From positions 16,135,201 to 16,199,200 of the forward strand of contig NC_133900.1 in NCBI RefSeq assembly GCF_964199755.1: a stretch of 64,000 nucleotides of DNA. The letters run 5' to 3'. The translations under genes were made by a program, and so were the position numbers. The DNA comes from Larus michahellis. Taxonomy: Eukaryota > Chordata > Aves > Charadriiformes > Laridae. Of the stretch, positions 49,538 to 61,300 are shown piece after piece. The stretch's first letter is position 1. The number at the start of each line of letters is the position of its first letter. The notes below the pieces were generated by a model that was not told the origin of the DNA, searched no databases, and saw only the letters and a list, made by a program, of their open reading frames with translations.

Positions 49538-49654
49538 ACCCCGAGGAGGTGCTGCTGGCGAACGCCCTGTGGGTGACGGAGCGGGCCAACCCCTACTTCA
49601 TCCTCCAGAGGAGGAAGGGGCACGGAGGCGATGGCGGCGGCGGGGGACTGGCAG
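49528..49654 (+). CDS. TBC1D9: TBC1D9 first coding exon
   Basis: This exon encodes the N-terminus of TBC1D9, a large GRAM- and TBC-domain protein of the Rab GTPase-activating family. The peptide starts [15 protein letters not shown], continues [17 protein letters not shown] and ends in a glycine run and LAG. It gives 42 full codons plus one base, then the donor CAG|GTAAGA at 49654/49655, so intron 1 is phase 1. As I recall them, the paralogue TBC1D9B has MWLSPEEVLVANALW with FFVLQRRRGH and TBC1D8B is further away, so TBC1D9 fits best. Relative to human, Val replaces Ile at residue 16. The start is chosen because it matches the family N-terminus and has A at -3, although +4 is T. The GRAM and TBC domains lie beyond the window. 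Confidence 0.95.
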
Positions 49655-49823
49655 GTAAGAGCGGCAGCGGCCGGTGTCCCGGGGAAGGCGGGGCGGGGCC
49701 GCGTTTCGCCTCCTCTCCCTCAGCTGCTCCCCCGGGGTGGCGGTGCGTCCCCGCGGTGTAACGGCCCTCGGGGGGGGGACAGCCGCTGTGGGGCGCGGGG
49801 GGCTGCAGGGGACCCACCGCCCC

Positions 49824-49956
49824 GAGGCGACGGGCCTCCCACCACCGAGGCGACGGATCCCCCCCGAGGCGAGGGCCGCCCTGAGGCGACGCACCCCCCC
49901 GCCCCCGAGGCGACGGGCGCCCTGAGGCGACGGATCCCCCCGTGAGGCGGCGGCCG
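49824..49956 (+). repeat. GC-rich minisatellite, downstream array
   Basis: About seven units of 17-23 bases, each starting GAGGCGACGG or near it, in the same orientation and with the same core as the array at 48838-49014. It lies in the first 300 bases of TBC1D9 intron 1. Confidence 0.85.
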
Positions 49957-52372
49957 ATGCCGGCGGCGGATGGCGCTGCAGGGCGGCGGGGGCCTCGGGC
50001 GCCTCGTTGGCGTTCGGGTGCTGCTGGGCTGTGTGGAATTACGCCGAGGTTTCCCTGGGGATTTACATGATCCGGTGCCCGATGGCATCGCGCGTCAGGG
50101 GGTGACTTGCCCGGGTCCTCGGAGGACTTTATTTTTGAACCCCTACCACATGTTGTTTCCAATGAGACCAAACCGTAATTCACAAACGCACACTATGAGA
50201 ACAGATTTGCTTCTCCGTGTTCTTCGGGATGTCCTTGTGAAGTATGTTCCCTGAATGCTTCGTTTTCGATTGCTGACAACTGGAGATGCTTTTGTAGATG
50301 TTTGGGTCATATGCATCTTGGTCTCTGTAATACTGTGCGTATGTATTTGTTGAGACCTTTCATCATTTTTAGGCAACGCGTATGCATTTCTATGAGATCG
50401 GCGATACAGAACCCAATGGTGTTACCACTGGTCCTTCATCAGTTGACATAAAATAATCAAACTAATTCTTTGAAAAGCTGTGGTTTCTTCCTTATCCACT
50501 TGTGTTGCAACTAGTTCTTCAAGCTAATCAAAATAAACATATGGGCTACATCGATGTTTGGTTCAAGGTCCTGTGCATATTTACCAGGAGATTAAGTGTT
50601 TCTTCAGCCTTCGAATGCTTTATGGACTTGTAAACAATTTATAATCTAAACTAATGCACCACCGTAAAGTGTGTTTTCATGTAGGTTCTTGAGATCTTCA
50701 GTCTTCTTCAGTGCTGTATGTTGATAAACCACCTCATTCTTTCATGGAAAGTGACCAGCAGCCACTACACATTGGCTGTAGATTTTAAAAAAATTTTTTT
50801 TTATTCTTTTGAATTATGGACAGTGTTGGCAAATCCATATAAAGTATGTCTTGCCTCAGAAGTTCACCCCTGCTGTATTTACTGAGAAATTCTTTGCAGA
50901 CTCTCCTTTCATGGATTACCCCCTGGCCTCCTAAGGATTTCTTCCTCTTTCTTACTGTATGTGATCTGATGAGGATTTCTTGTACATTTCTGACTTTTTT
51001 ATCTTTGAAATAGATTGTTTGAGATGCCCAGTCAATTTTCCAAACATTTCTCAGTTATTGAGGGAACATTTTGAGAATTTGTGCTTTTCTCTTCAGCCTA
51101 TTTCCACAGTGCATATATATGTAAGCCTTCTTGCAGTTGTATGTGTAATAGTCTGATTGATGATACCACTGTATATATGGAGAGATCACTTCTGAAGATT
51201 TAGTCCTTGGGTGGGAGTAGGATTCACCAATGTGCACTCTTTTCTTTGTGAAGGTCAGGTAATCAGGCAGCATTTGGTAGGAGTTCAGAATACAGAAATA
51301 GTTCTGACTTTGTTTCTGCATTTTTTTCACCCCCTTGGAATTTAAGGGTTTTTTGCACTGTCCCATTATTTTAGTATGTGAATGCAAGTCTGTATAGTGA
51401 ATATGATTTAGAATGCAAGAGTTCTGTGTATTTTGAAAGCTGCTTTCCATGTAGCTTTTATTAGTGTCTGTGCTTTACCTGCAATTGCAGCTGCTGTGGC
51501 GTTGAGGTAATAGCAACAAGTAGCTAAACAATTTCTGGGGGTTTGTTTGTTTGTATGGGGAAGGGTTGGAAAAAAGTTGTAGCTTTTTTCAGTATGGTGC
51601 CAGAACCGTAACTAAGCAAACACCCATTACTGGCACGCAGAAAGTTATTAGTGCTTGGAAGTATTTAAAGGGCTGTACGGGAACTTGTCAGACCTTGCCA
51701 TTTTATCATGTGGGATTTTGACACAGTGGTCAACAAAAGGTGTGAGAGGAAGGAAGAAAGGGATGTAGAGTGTCCAGGCCACTCGCAGCTAGGTAGGCAC
51801 AGTAATAAGTGGAACTTATCATTATTTGTTTTTCGTGGAAATACTGGAATTTTACGCTGGTTGTTGTAACAGCTGTGATCTGCCTATTGAGGGACAAGGC
51901 AGGTGAAGGAAGTCAATGGATTGTTCGTGGTAGGTAAAACTGGTATTAAGGGATCAGAATAAATAAATCTGCTGAAACAGTCAACAGGGTACATTGTTTG
52001 CAATAATGATAGCATTTTTGATGACCCTATGGATGTTCTATAGACGATAATGATTCAGCTCCCATGACAGAGGTAGAGGTTATCTGATCAAAAGTAAAGA
52101 AACAGAAAAAAAGAACCTTTTGTGGATTTTTGACTTGTTTTGTTTTCTTAATTGCCCTTTCTGTAGTGACATAATGCTGAAATTTCCTCAGATATAATCT
52201 AAAAAGTTATCCACCCATGAATGTGGTATAAAATTTGGCCGGGTTGCTCTGTGGGAAAGCAAATTATTTGTCCTTGAAGTTGACTAGAAATATTGTATAC
52301 AAGATTCTTGTGGTGGCAGTGGTCTGAATTTATATATGCAAGAGAGGATGTAAATACAGCTGTGACTCTTTT

Positions 52373-52823
52373 TTCATAGAATAGTTCAGATTAGAAGGGA
52401 CCTTAAAGATCTTCTGGTTCCAACCCCCGGTCCTGGGCAGGGACACCTCCCACTAGACCAGGCTGGTCAAAGCCCCATCCAGCCTGGCCTTGAACAATTG
52501 CAGGGATGGGGCATCCACAACCTCTCTGGGCAACCTGTTCCAGTGCCTCACCACCCTCACAGGAAAGATTTTCTTCCTAATATCTCGTCTAAATCTCCCC
52601 TTGTTCAGTTTAAAACCGTTACCCCTTGTCCTATCACTCCACTTCCTGACAAGGAGTCCCTCCCTATCTTTTCTTTTGCCCCTTTTAGGTACTGGAAGGG
52701 GCTATAAGGTCTCCGCAGAGCCTTCTCTTCCCCAGGCTGAACAACCCCAACTCTCTCAGCCTGTCCTCATAGCAGAGGTGCTCCAGCCCTCTGATCATCT
52801 TTGTGGCCCTCCTCTGGAGGGCT
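52373..52823 (-). mobile_element. CR1 LINE, 3' fragment
   Basis: The plus strand begins TTCATAGAATAGTTCAGATT and ends near CCCTCCTCTGGAGGGCTGAT. At about 450 bases it is one of the two longest CR1 copies here (with 57521-57975). It includes the CAACCCCAACTCTCTCAGCC block, which is absent from the shorter copies. Confidence 0.93.
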
Positions 52824-54031
52824 GATCTTTTGTGATCTAACTTTTGCTGACTTGTACTCCCTCATTATTGACTCTTGAAGTCATTTGTCTTAAATTGTAA
52901 AACGACAATTGACTTTCACATTGATGAGACTATGGGCTTGATGACACGAGATGGCTTCACTGTGTAAGTTAAGCAGTGACAATGAGAAGCATTGATTCTC
53001 TGGCATTGCCCTCAGATCTAGGTTTGCTGTGAAACTAACCAGTCAGTAAACTGATCAGGGTTAAGTGCAATGCCCTTCTCTCCATCTGTGAACATGTCGA
53101 ACTTCTAAGAACTTCAGCTAGGGCCACACTGTAATGCAATTGTGTTGGTCTGGTTGAAGGAAGAGGTAGAATACTTTGCCATGGGTGAACAGGAATGAAG
53201 GGGGAAGGCTGGGGACAGACCTCTTCAGACAGCATTGTGGCTGGATGCTGTGGCTGTGAAAATGTGGCTGAAGGCTGATGATCACCCTCAAAGTGGCTGC
53301 CAGATTCTCCATGTTACCTGTCCTCCATCACTTACTATCATTCTGTGGACGGAGGTTACCATCACCAGAACAAAGTCCAGAAGACCGGATCTTTTAGGTC
53401 TTTTGACATGTCTTATTCTAAAAACCAAGTAGTTTATATAGCCTTGGGTGTTGATGAAAGTAATTCTTGGTGGCTTTATGTTGAAGCAAAAGAGCAGTAC
53501 TTGTGTTACCTGTTCTCCTGCATCCACTCTGAGTGCAGCAACCCTTTGCAGGAAAAGGAGCATCAGTCACTTTGGGGGAAGGGCTGAAAAATCATCTCTT
53601 TCTGCACTGATTCTCTCCTCTTGGCCTTGATTTATGTAACTTTGTTGAACAGAGAAAGCCCTCATTTAAATACTAGTTTGGACATTAGAGACATTTTCTG
53701 CACTTGAATTTTAATACTGGATTGTAACTGTTTAGAAGCATGATGGTCGTCTTGTTATGTGTTAGGATAGTGCCTAATTAGTGAGTCCCTAGAAGCCATC
53801 TCTGCTAACAAAATGTGTCCGATTAATAGTTTACTTAAGAGATACAGCTTTTTCTACTAAGCAGTATGGATCCATTTTTATACTGAGTTAAGGCCTGGAC
53901 TCTTTTAAATGATTGTGTCTATGTCAGTACCAGTCACATTAATGTGACTTTCCTTTGTAAGCATGCCTTAGTTGAAGGGTTGCTTGGGTTTTGTTTTCCT
54001 TTTTAACAAAAGAAAAACTTGAAAGACTCAT

Positions 54032-54055
54032 AAATTGGATTTTAAATTGGATTTT
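54032..54055 (+). repeat. Perfect 12-base tandem duplication
   Basis: AAATTGGATTTT occurs twice in a row with no mismatch. Confidence 0.9.
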
Positions 54056-57000
54056 CATAGCTGTTCCGCAAACTTGCATTATCTTGCATCACTGCATTAA
54101 TATTCCAGGACAAGGCCAAAAAATGTACTTTTCTGCTTTAAAAGTATTTGATGGTTGGTGAGCTTTCTCTATAATGAAATTGTTTCATGCCTTGCACATA
54201 ATGCCATGCCTGTATTTTGCTTCTGTGTGATCCTCACTCAAGAGTTTCATCTTCCTTTTGTTCACCAACAGGGGAAAAAGTCTTTTCTTTCCTCTTATTA
54301 GTTTTCTCAAAGGTGCTGGATGTTTCTAACCCTCTCTTCTTCATACCTGTTCTGCTTCCTGCTTGTCAGCTCCCTTCCCTGGGCAGCCTGGTAGTTTGGC
54401 CTGTATGAAATACTTCCCTTTCCAGAGGGATCCAGTGTGTTACGCGGCAGCCTGCATCATGTAGAGAACATGAACCCAGATCTCTCGCATCATTTGGGCA
54501 CTGTGCCCCGTGTGACCATATTACTTTCATGGATGTAAGGATCTTGAACATGTCATAAAGTTTATAGATAACTAGAAGACTCATGATTTTGTGTTACTAA
54601 CTATATCTTGCATTCTGATGCAACAAATAGCTTTAAAAATGTCTCTAACTGCTTTCTGCTGTACTGTGGTAGTGCTTGCCAAACTCTTTTGTTGGCAATA
54701 ATATTGCAAGGAATTAGTGCAACTGATAGTTGATGGCAGTGATGTATTCACGTAGAGCTTACAGGAAGAGAGATCGAGGGTGTGGTATGATTAGCTTGTG
54801 ACTGCTGTGCTCCTTTTGCGTGTGTACATTTGTGTGTGAAGTGGAGAGGAAATTCTAAGTAATTTTGTTTAAAATGTTATTGTAAGATCTCTTTGAATCC
54901 TGAGGCAAATAAATTGTTCTTAGTTTGCAAGAACTGTTTTTAGGAGTGAATTATTTCACAGCTAGGTTATTTATGCTTACAGCTGGGACAGTGCATGTGT
55001 GAGAGATTCAGTATGAGTTTGTAAGTCCATGAGATGTTGCCAAAGATGATTCAAATGCTTGAGCAGATGGAAATTATTCTGGTGATAAAAGAAATTGATG
55101 AAGTACTATCCTTCTCCCCAGATATTTTTGCAGAAGGGGTTATCATGTATTTTCCATGTTGGAAAGGCAGAAAAGAGAGGTTCTGAGCTCGGCTGGCTGA
55201 TGCAAACCTTCAATGTCAAATCTAACGTAATTTTTAATACTGTGACAGTGTTCTAATTCAGAACACTTTTCTGCAGCCTTGCTGGACAGCTCAATTAGTA
55301 GCTTAAATTTGGAGATAAAATTCCATCTTGCTCTCAACCTCTCAATTCAGAGGGTTGAGGAAGAGGTTGCTTGAAAACCTCTTTATACTTAAGATTTAGA
55401 AAAGCTTTTGACCAGTATATCATCTGCCTGATGAAAGCATGGTACGTACTTTAACAAACTGGACTCTTTCTAGCCTTGTTGACTCAAGCAGTTAGAATTT
55501 TGCATGTCAAACTTGGTACACTTGAGTAGAAAGCATGTGATTTCTGATACTTGAAATACAGTGTTTATTGAAATGCATGCAATTAGCATAACTGACATGA
55601 GTGGTCAGTCTGTCCATCAGCTTTCCATGTTCATTTTGACTCATGGGGTGGAAAATAGTCTCTTCAGCTCCGCTCTGTCATTTGGTGTTACACCAAATCT
55701 GCTCTGATGCTGCCCAGCTTCTCCTTAGGATCTGTTGTGGGTGTGTTTGCTTCTTCACACTAGTAGATTTCCACTTCAAGAGGACATGCAGATGTCTAGG
55801 GTTGAAAAGCTGATTGATTCTCCGGATTGACTCATGAGTCTTTCTGTTGAATTCCCAGATGCTTTCACGGGTGCTTAATTGGAAGGTGTCATTTCCTGCC
55901 CAGTGCTTCTCTTGATCTCCGGTTCTTACAGGCAATGCACTGTTTGCACAGATACAGTGCCTGAGATGTTGCTTGGTGTAGCTCTGGTTTCTGTACTGTA
56001 ATGCTTCTTGGTCAAAGACTTTCCTTGATGTTAATTTGTCTTTCATGCTTTGAGTAGTATGACCCATCAAGGCCTCTGAGCTGAGCTGTCATATGCCGTT
56101 TTTGCCTTCTGACATAATGTTGTTGCTTGAGACATGGAATTCAAGGGTGGCCTGCTGTTTCTCCTGAGATCTCTCTTTGTGTGAAGCCCTGTTGGAAATG
56201 TCATGTGGAATCACAATATAGTAAGCAATAAATGTCTATGCCTCTCAGTAATTTTCTGCGTTATACTAGAGTTTGTATTGGCTTAAAGGTTTTTTGGTGT
56301 TACTCTCTGGTCCCACGCTGAAAGGTACAGAGAAAATAGCACTTCTTCACATCAGTTTCCATATTTCCATCACTCCACTGTCCAATTATGTGTCCTTGTA
56401 AGAATATATCATATTTCACAGAGGTTTGGGCCCTTGACAGTTTCAGTCAGAGTTCTATAGAATTAAAAAGGTTCCACGAGGGGTATGCTGGTATATACTC
56501 TCAAACGCTTTTGAAAGTTAATTAAAACATATGTATTCTTATATGATTGTTCTTGTAAATATTTGGTATAGGCAGAATCCATTCAGCTTTCTCTGTTCTT
56601 TCCTGAGATCTGCAACCTCTGCTTTTTTTAATCCTTCATAGTAGTACAGCTTTTTCCTGTAATACACAGGAGTTGTTGCTGCCACTGGCTTTGCTAAAGT
56701 ATGACAATACAAGGTGTATAAAGGCCTGTAAGCATTTGACTGAAATCTTGCTTTTCTTTAGCTCTTTGATCACTAATCATACTTCTGATGTTTGATCAAT
56801 GTTGATATTCAGTAATCTATGCTTGCATTTTGCCTTTAAAGGTGGTGCTGAGGTGGGCTTAGGTTCTGAGGGACTTCTTCAAAATCTTTCCATTTGTTTT
56901 CTTTTCAAAAGAAAGGTTGTAAGCATTTTCTAGGCCCAGTTTCCAATTGTTCTTTTTTTTTTTTTTTCCTGAAGTTTCCAGATAGGGATGTATGAATTCC

Positions 57001-57520
57001 TACTACATCATCAGTCTTAGTTTCAGCTTAATGTACTTTTGGTTCTTTCCTCACAGTCCTGTCTTGTGCTTCCCCTCAGTGTTTTCCAGTATTTTACTAG
57101 CCAAAATTCTTGGGATTTTCTGTTCAGCATCATTCCTTTCCCTGGTAAAGTGCCTCCTCTGATAGCATATTGAAATTTGATCTATCTGCAGGTATTCAGT
57201 CAGCACAGTTAGAATTTGAATATTTTTTTCTGAAAATATTGCTTCTCTTCATATTTAGCTTGTATTTGACCATGCTGTGCTTCAGGACTCTTCTTTAGTT
57301 CAAGCTGAATTTACTGCCCACACTAGTTCTCAATTTTTACCATTGATTTTGTTGGCTAGATTCAGTTTACAGTTGTTTTTCTTAGCTTAATGGTGGTGGT
57401 TGTTGGTCCCTGTTTTGTTTTCTTCATTTGCTCATACTTCCTTGATTTCTTCTTTAGTCTTCTATAGTTTATCCAAATCTTACGTTCATGCAGATGTAGT
57501 TGATTTAAACTTTGCTCTTA

Positions 57521-57975
57521 ATCATAGAGTTGTTAGGGTTGGAATTGTTAGGGTTGGACCTTAAAGACCACCTAGTTCCAACCCCCTCCCGCTAGATCAG
57601 GTTGCTAAGAGCTCCATCCAGCCTGGCCTTAAAAACTTCCAGGGATGGTGCTTCCACCATCTCTCTGGGCAACTTGTTCCAGTGTCTCACCACCCTCATG
57701 GTGAAGAACTTCTTCCTAACGTCCAGTCTGAATCGACCCGTCTCTAGTTTTAATCCATTCCCTCTGGTCCTACCATTACCCGACATCCTAAAAAGTCCCT
57801 TACCAGCTTTCTTGTAGGCCCCCTTAAGATACTGGTAGGCCACAATAAGGTCTCCCTGGAGCCTCCTTTTCTCCAGACTGAACAACCCCAACTCTCTCAG
57901 TCTGTCCTCATAGGAGAGGTGCTCCAGCCCTCTGGTCATCCTCACGGCCCTTCTCTGGACACATTCCAGCATCTG
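57521..57975 (-). mobile_element. CR1 LINE, 3' fragment with open RT tail
   Basis: On the minus strand this copy keeps an uninterrupted 126-codon frame (57592-57972) covering the C-terminal end of the CR1 reverse-transcriptase ORF. Motifs include [26 protein letters not shown]-like wording ([18 protein letters not shown]), [19 protein letters not shown] and LDGALSNL. The element still lacks the RT core and endonuclease, so it is not autonomous. Its 3' end carries a 15-base tandem duplication (57530-57559). The open frame suggests a fairly recent insertion. Confidence 0.93.
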
Positions 57976-58029
57976 TTTAATTTGCTTATGCTACTCTGAG
58001 AGAATATGGGATACTTAAAAAGAATTAGT

Positions 58030-58053
58030 TTTGAGTAACACTTTGAGTAACAC
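58030..58053 (+). repeat. 12-base tandem duplication
   Basis: TTTGAGTAACAC occurs twice in a row, between the two CR1 pieces at 57521 and 58118. Confidence 0.85.
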
Positions 58054-58117
58054 TTTCCAACGCTTATAAATACTTACAGGGTAGATAGCCTGGCCCCATC
58101 CTCCTGATCTTTTTAGT

Positions 58118-58383
58118 GGTGCCCGGGGACAGGACAAGAGGTAATGGGCACAAACTCGAGCATAGGAAGTTCCACGTAAACATGAGGAGGAACTTCTTTA
58201 CTTTGAGGGTGGCAGAGCCCTGGCACAGGCTGCCCAGAGAGGTGGTGGAGTCTCCGTCTCTGGAGACATTCAAAACCCACCTGGACACGTTCCTGTGTAA
58301 CCTGCTCTGGGTGACCCTGCTCTAGCAGGGGAGTTGGACTAGGTGATCTCCAGAGGTCCCTTCCAACCCTATGATTCTATGAG
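58118..58383 (+). mobile_element. CR1 LINE, 3' fragment (third subfamily)
   Basis: The plus strand reads GGGGACAGGACAAGAGGTAA, then GGCTGCCCAGAGAGGTGGTG, CTCTAGCAGGGGAGTTGGAC and ends CCCTATGATTCTATGAG. It has a TGTGTAACCTGCTCTGGGTG segment not found in the other copies. It points opposite to the CR1 at 57521-57975, about 140 bases away. Confidence 0.92.
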
Positions 58384-61300
58384 TGAAATTCAGTAACTTC
58401 CCTGCTGTTTTGGTCAATGGTACTCGATCATGCTTTTCGTAACTGCTTTGTTGGGTTTTTTTAACAAATTTATGAGTAAATGTTAATACCATACCTTGAA
58501 GGCATTTGTTAACTCCATCTATAATCTTCTCACTGTTTCTCCATCGCTTCATGTAGTCTGGTGCGATGGACATGTGGTATAAAATTTATTTTCTTTAGGT
58601 GTGTGAGCTTATTTGTTTGGGTTTTTGTCCAAATATCAATTTCCTCTGTGATGTAAGTGTTCACATACCTGTAGCTGTCTGTCATGTCCTGTCAGTGCTC
58701 ATCCCTCAGCCTTTTCCTACTTCTGCTAGGTTTTTGTTTTAGGTCAAGTTTAGTGGGTTTGTTTCTGGGAACTTATTATTTGGATGTATTATTGTGGGAG
58801 TTTCTGCAGCTGGATGCTTCATGATCTACAAACTGGTCCTCGGTGGAAATAAAGGCAATTCTATTGCTCTGTGTGTATGTGTCAATATGTAGTGATAGAT
58901 ACAGATTGCAATGCACGTTCTGGTAATATTGATGAATGTGATTACATCTTACAAAGATTAGGGCCCTTCAGCTTAGCAGACTGAAGTTACGGAAAGTTCT
59001 AAAAGCTGAAAGTCTAAAGCCAGTCAGTTTTAGGTTTGAGTTAAGATATAGATTTTTACAGGGATGGTCATGAGTTGTTCAGACACCTTGACAAGTGCAG
59101 TAGTAGACAAATTAAGATATTTGGATATTTGGAAGATAATCTAATTTCATCAGAATTGTTAAACTTGAAGGGAGGATGAAAGCTTTATCCCTTGCTACTG
59201 CTTTATCCTGCAGTAGTAAAGCCAGTTCATCGCATCAGCCCTTCCTGAGCTTTTTTTTAAAGATTAGTGATTAAGTTTTCAGTTGTCTCATTCATCAGCC
59301 TGAAGACAGAAAAAGCGAGTACTGTTTTTGCTGCTTGTCTTGCTAAATGTCAGTAGAGTGACAGTACTTCCTCAAAGTCAGTTTCATTGAACATGTTTGA
59401 AAACTGGTGTGCAAATTAAAAGGTGGCTGGGCAAATCAGTGCTCTATAAAACTGCCTTGGTAGAAAGAGAGAGCAACAAAGGCAGGTGTTGGGGAAGACT
59501 TAACAAATCTTAGGTCTTGATTTCAGAGGAAGAATTAGTTTTTCTTGATACTGCAGTACATGTCCATACAAGCCAATGCTATATAACCCACATGGGAAGA
59601 CAGTTATCAAGTAAGTATTTACAGGTTATTTTGCTTTCATTTATATGAATGAACACCTATAAAACAAAACTGTATAGCCCTTCATAAAGTTCCAAGGGTG
59701 GTGTTCACAACTAAGAGGTTATTTTCATACTTCTGTGAATACTATTACCGGGATTGGTATTTTAACATTGTAATTTTTTTTGAATGGTGTATAATACTTA
59801 CTGTTCATTTAGGCTCTCCCATGAAATAAAATCAAATAGAATCAACCTTCACCTTTAAAAGGATTTGTCCATAGTATTACCCATGGAGTTCAGATTGTTG
59901 CTCTACGTTGAATTTTGACAAGTAATTGGATGACCTCATCCTGTAATAACAAATGAGAGGGATAATCACATAAACACACGGACTGCCTTCAGAAAGAATG
60001 GAAGAGTGATGATTCATTATAGTTACTAGGAAAAACAATAGCTTATGCTGTACATTTTAGCTGTATGTTGTTATGAGTTATTGTTTTTATAGTCCAGGAA
60101 GTAACACTTAAACGTTAGGAAGAGTTTATTCATTGTCCATTAATTCAATATAAAACGGAATGCTCAGGGTGCAAATATGACTTAAGTCAACCCTATTGAT
60201 CAAGGCTTTCTCAGAAATCGGGTGACATCTACAATCCAGATAGGTCCCTTGGATGTTTCAGGTTTATGACCAGAGCTTGTTATGTGTCCATCTTACTTTA
60301 GTGGAAAGAGAAGGGGTCATTGGCATGCTTTAAAGTTCGGGAACCGTTTAAGCAGTATGTGTTTCAGTCAGTGTTGGAATGTCACAATGCCTGTTTTGAG
60401 AAATTCTTACTAATGACACATGTGACATTGCAAGTCTTCCTAGTTGTGGTGTTGAGCTCATACACAAACAGACTGCTTACATCCATGGGACTATTTGAGT
60501 GATAGCTCATGAGCATGACTCCAAGAGTCACAGTCTGACCTGTATTATTAAATATTAGCTCTTTTGGAGGATATATATTTGCTCTACATGCTAAAAAGAC
60601 ACATGCTGTTTGTTTAGATATTTTTGAGATAAAAATCTCTTAAAAGAAGGTGTCTTGAGAGACTGTCAGGCGGTAGATTATATTAGTGTAGAGCTGGGAG
60701 AAGGATGTGTCACGGCAGGGCTTGGCTCTCAGGAGCCAGGTGAATAACTAACACATGCTTGTCATCTGGCAAACTGGAGGAGGGGAGAGTGTCCCTGGGT
60801 GGAAGCGGCACCAACTGTGGAGTGACCTCCTTCCAGCCCTAGGCAAGGTTTGATGCAAGTTGCCTGTGACACTGAAAAATTGATGTATCACAGGTCACTG
60901 GTGTATGCTGAAAGCACCTCGAGTCTGAGGACTGTGTGGTTAATGCTGAACGGGAAGTGTCACTGTCCAATACTCTCACAAGCCTTTTGATTGTGTTTGC
61001 TGTGCAACAAATCCATGGCTGCTGGTAATTTTTAAGGTCTCAGGTGTCATTATTTATTCTCATTCACAAACAGCAGACAAATCGGCTTTGGTGTTTTAAT
61101 AAGGGGCGCTAGAGTTAATATATAATCCAGGTCTTCACTCCCGATCAGGTAATCCAATTTAGTTTAAGAACCCTGTGTATTTTAGCAGGTAAAACACTGC
61201 AGGCTTACAAACATAATCATAAGATTGCTGTCAGGGATACTGTAGAAAGGTGATAAAGACCACTTGATCTTTGTATGTGTTTTATTTAAATCAAAGCGTG

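Larger units (their letters stand above)
48780..50000 (+). promoter_or_regulatory. TBC1D9: TBC1D9 CpG-island promoter
   Basis: CpG and GC content rise sharply at about 48780 and fall away near 50000-50090, bracketing TBC1D9 exon 1. There is no TATA box at a sensible distance. Instead there is a run of GC boxes on the opposite strand (49107-49130) and many CGG/GCC repeats in the leader. This is the ordinary architecture of a broadly used, TATA-less vertebrate promoter with dispersed start sites. Both island shoulders carry a minisatellite (48838-49014 and 49824-49956). The exact start site cannot be read from the sequence; I expect it between about 49100 and 49450. Confidence 0.85.

Noticed and set aside
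48604-49589. Three long overlapping minus-strand frames (245, 313 and 262 codons) over the TBC1D9 island
   Set aside because: They are composed of Arg, Pro, Gly and Ala encoded by the GC-rich island and minisatellite, lie in different frames over the same DNA, and run antisense to a recognised exon. This is expected where stop codons are rare.
58064-58288. A minus-strand frame of 74 codons in TBC1D9 intron 1
   Set aside because: It is the antisense of the plus-strand CR1 fragment.
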